Origin: Nitrososphaeraceae archaeon
GTDB taxonomy: Archaea; Thermoproteota; Nitrososphaeria; Nitrososphaerales; Nitrososphaeraceae
DNA: 5,379 nt
Direction: 5' to 3'
Assembly (NCBI GenBank): GCA_025936955.1
Contig: JAICSL010000140.1
Location: 1-5,379, forward strand
The notes beneath the pieces were generated by a model. It saw only the letters and a program-made list of their open reading frames with translations, did no database searches and was not told the origin of the DNA. Positions 4,880 through 5,379 of this stretch are shown piece by piece. Position 1 is the stretch's first letter, and each line of letters starts with the position of its first letter. Made by a program: the position numbers and the translations under genes.

Positions 4880-5379
4880 ATGATAGAGACTGCTACAGAC
4901 ATGTGGCCTATTATTAATGATATACTAAGACGGGAAGGAGTTGCCAGACAGCATTTGAATTCCTATAATGAATTTATGGAACGTGGACTTCAAAGTATCA
5001 TCGATGAGGTCAATGAGATTGAAATAGAAACCGCTGAATATCCTTATAAAATTAAGCTAGGTAAAATTAAGTTACAGCAACCGAGGATTATGGAGCTAGA
5101 TGGTTCCATAACTCATGTTGCACCAATGGAGGCTAGACTTCGAAATCTTACCTATGCGTCTCCGGTTATGCTCGAATGTAGCGTGGTAGAAGATAATAAG
5201 ATCTTGGAATCCAGGTTTATTCATATTGGTGACATGCCTGTCATGGTTAAATCTAATGCATGTGTTTTACACAACCTACCTGAGTCCAAGTTAGTCGAAC
5301 TAAGTGAAGATCCTCGAGATCCTGCAGGTTATTTCGTGATTAACGGCTCAGAACGTGTCATAGTGGGTCTTGAAGACCT
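4880..5379 (+). CDS. rpoB: DNA-directed RNA polymerase subunit B (beta homologue), N-terminal part
   Basis: The gene starts at ATG 4880 and runs off the window after 166 complete codons, so only the N-terminal part of a subunit of about 1,100 residues (if unsplit) is seen. RpoB is the archaeal equivalent of Rpb2 and bacterial beta, forming one half of the catalytic cleft. Visible conserved stretches are H-L-N-S-Y-N-E-F-M (25-33), P-R-I-M-E-L-D-G (68-75), P-M-E-A-R-L-R-N-L-T-Y (82-92), G-D-M-P-V-M-V-K-S (117-125) and D-P-A-G-Y-F-V-I-N-G-S-E-R-V-I-V-G-L-E-D (147-166). These belong to the protrusion and the start of the lobe. The ATG at 4901 (residue 8) is an alternative start, but the Shine-Dalgarno-like site favours 4880. 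The gene follows rpoH by 9 bases. Whether it is split into B'' and B' as in some euryarchaea cannot be judged here. Confidence 0.96.
   Translation, partial: MIETATDMWPIINDILRREGVARQHLNSYNEFMERGLQSIIDEVNEIEIETAEYPYKIKLGKIKLQQPRIMELDGSITHVAPMEARLRNLTYASPVMLECSVVEDNKILESRFIHIGDMPVMVKSNACVLHNLPESKLVELSEDPRDPAGYFVINGSERVIVGLED

Noticed and set aside
1..5379. Mobile element, CRISPR array or defence system
   Set aside because: No regularly spaced repeats, transposase, integrase, nuclease or toxin-antitoxin genes were seen; the content is mostly core archaeal genes.

Overview
The window comes from an archaeon, most likely an ammonia-oxidising thaumarchaeote (Nitrososphaeria). The clearest marker is a secreted protein ending in the thaumarchaeal PEFG-CTERM sorting signal. 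An archaeal rpoH-rpoB pair, an archaeal-type SecG (Sec61-beta), a DUF2070 membrane protein and TATA-box promoters placed for leaderless mRNAs all agree. The DNA is clearly AT-rich by eye. That would suit a low-GC Nitrososphaerales lineage such as Ca. Nitrosocosmicus better than the GC-richer Nitrososphaera, but the genus is only an inference.

Left part (1-761, plus strand): the C-terminal 150 residues of S-adenosylhomocysteinase (ahcY), an AT-rich gap with no credible gene, and an intact intronless tRNA-Val(CAC). Middle part (790-4360, minus strand): a 464-residue PEFG-CTERM surface protein, then downstream a two-gene unit of secG (54 codons) and a DUF2070 membrane protein that starts with TTG 7 nt after the secG stop. 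The DUF2070 gene ends tail-to-tail with the tRNA. Right part (4619-5379, plus strand): the RNA polymerase operon begins with rpoH and continues into rpoB, which runs off the window. A 258-bp divergent intergenic region separates the PEFG gene from rpoH and carries promoters for both.

Functionally the window is mostly core archaeal machinery: methyl-cycle housekeeping, translation, protein export and transcription. One lineage-specific surface protein is present. The secG neighbourhood is loosely themed around the membrane: a translocon subunit, a membrane protein with a large soluble domain bearing conserved-looking His/Asp motifs, and a Sec substrate. I see no CRISPR, insertion sequence, phage gene or defence cassette. 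The least explained gene is the DUF2070 protein.

Three genes (secG, the PEFG gene and rpoH) have a TATA-like box centred about 27-32 nt upstream of one particular ATG. This decides the start codons and argues for leaderless or nearly leaderless transcripts.
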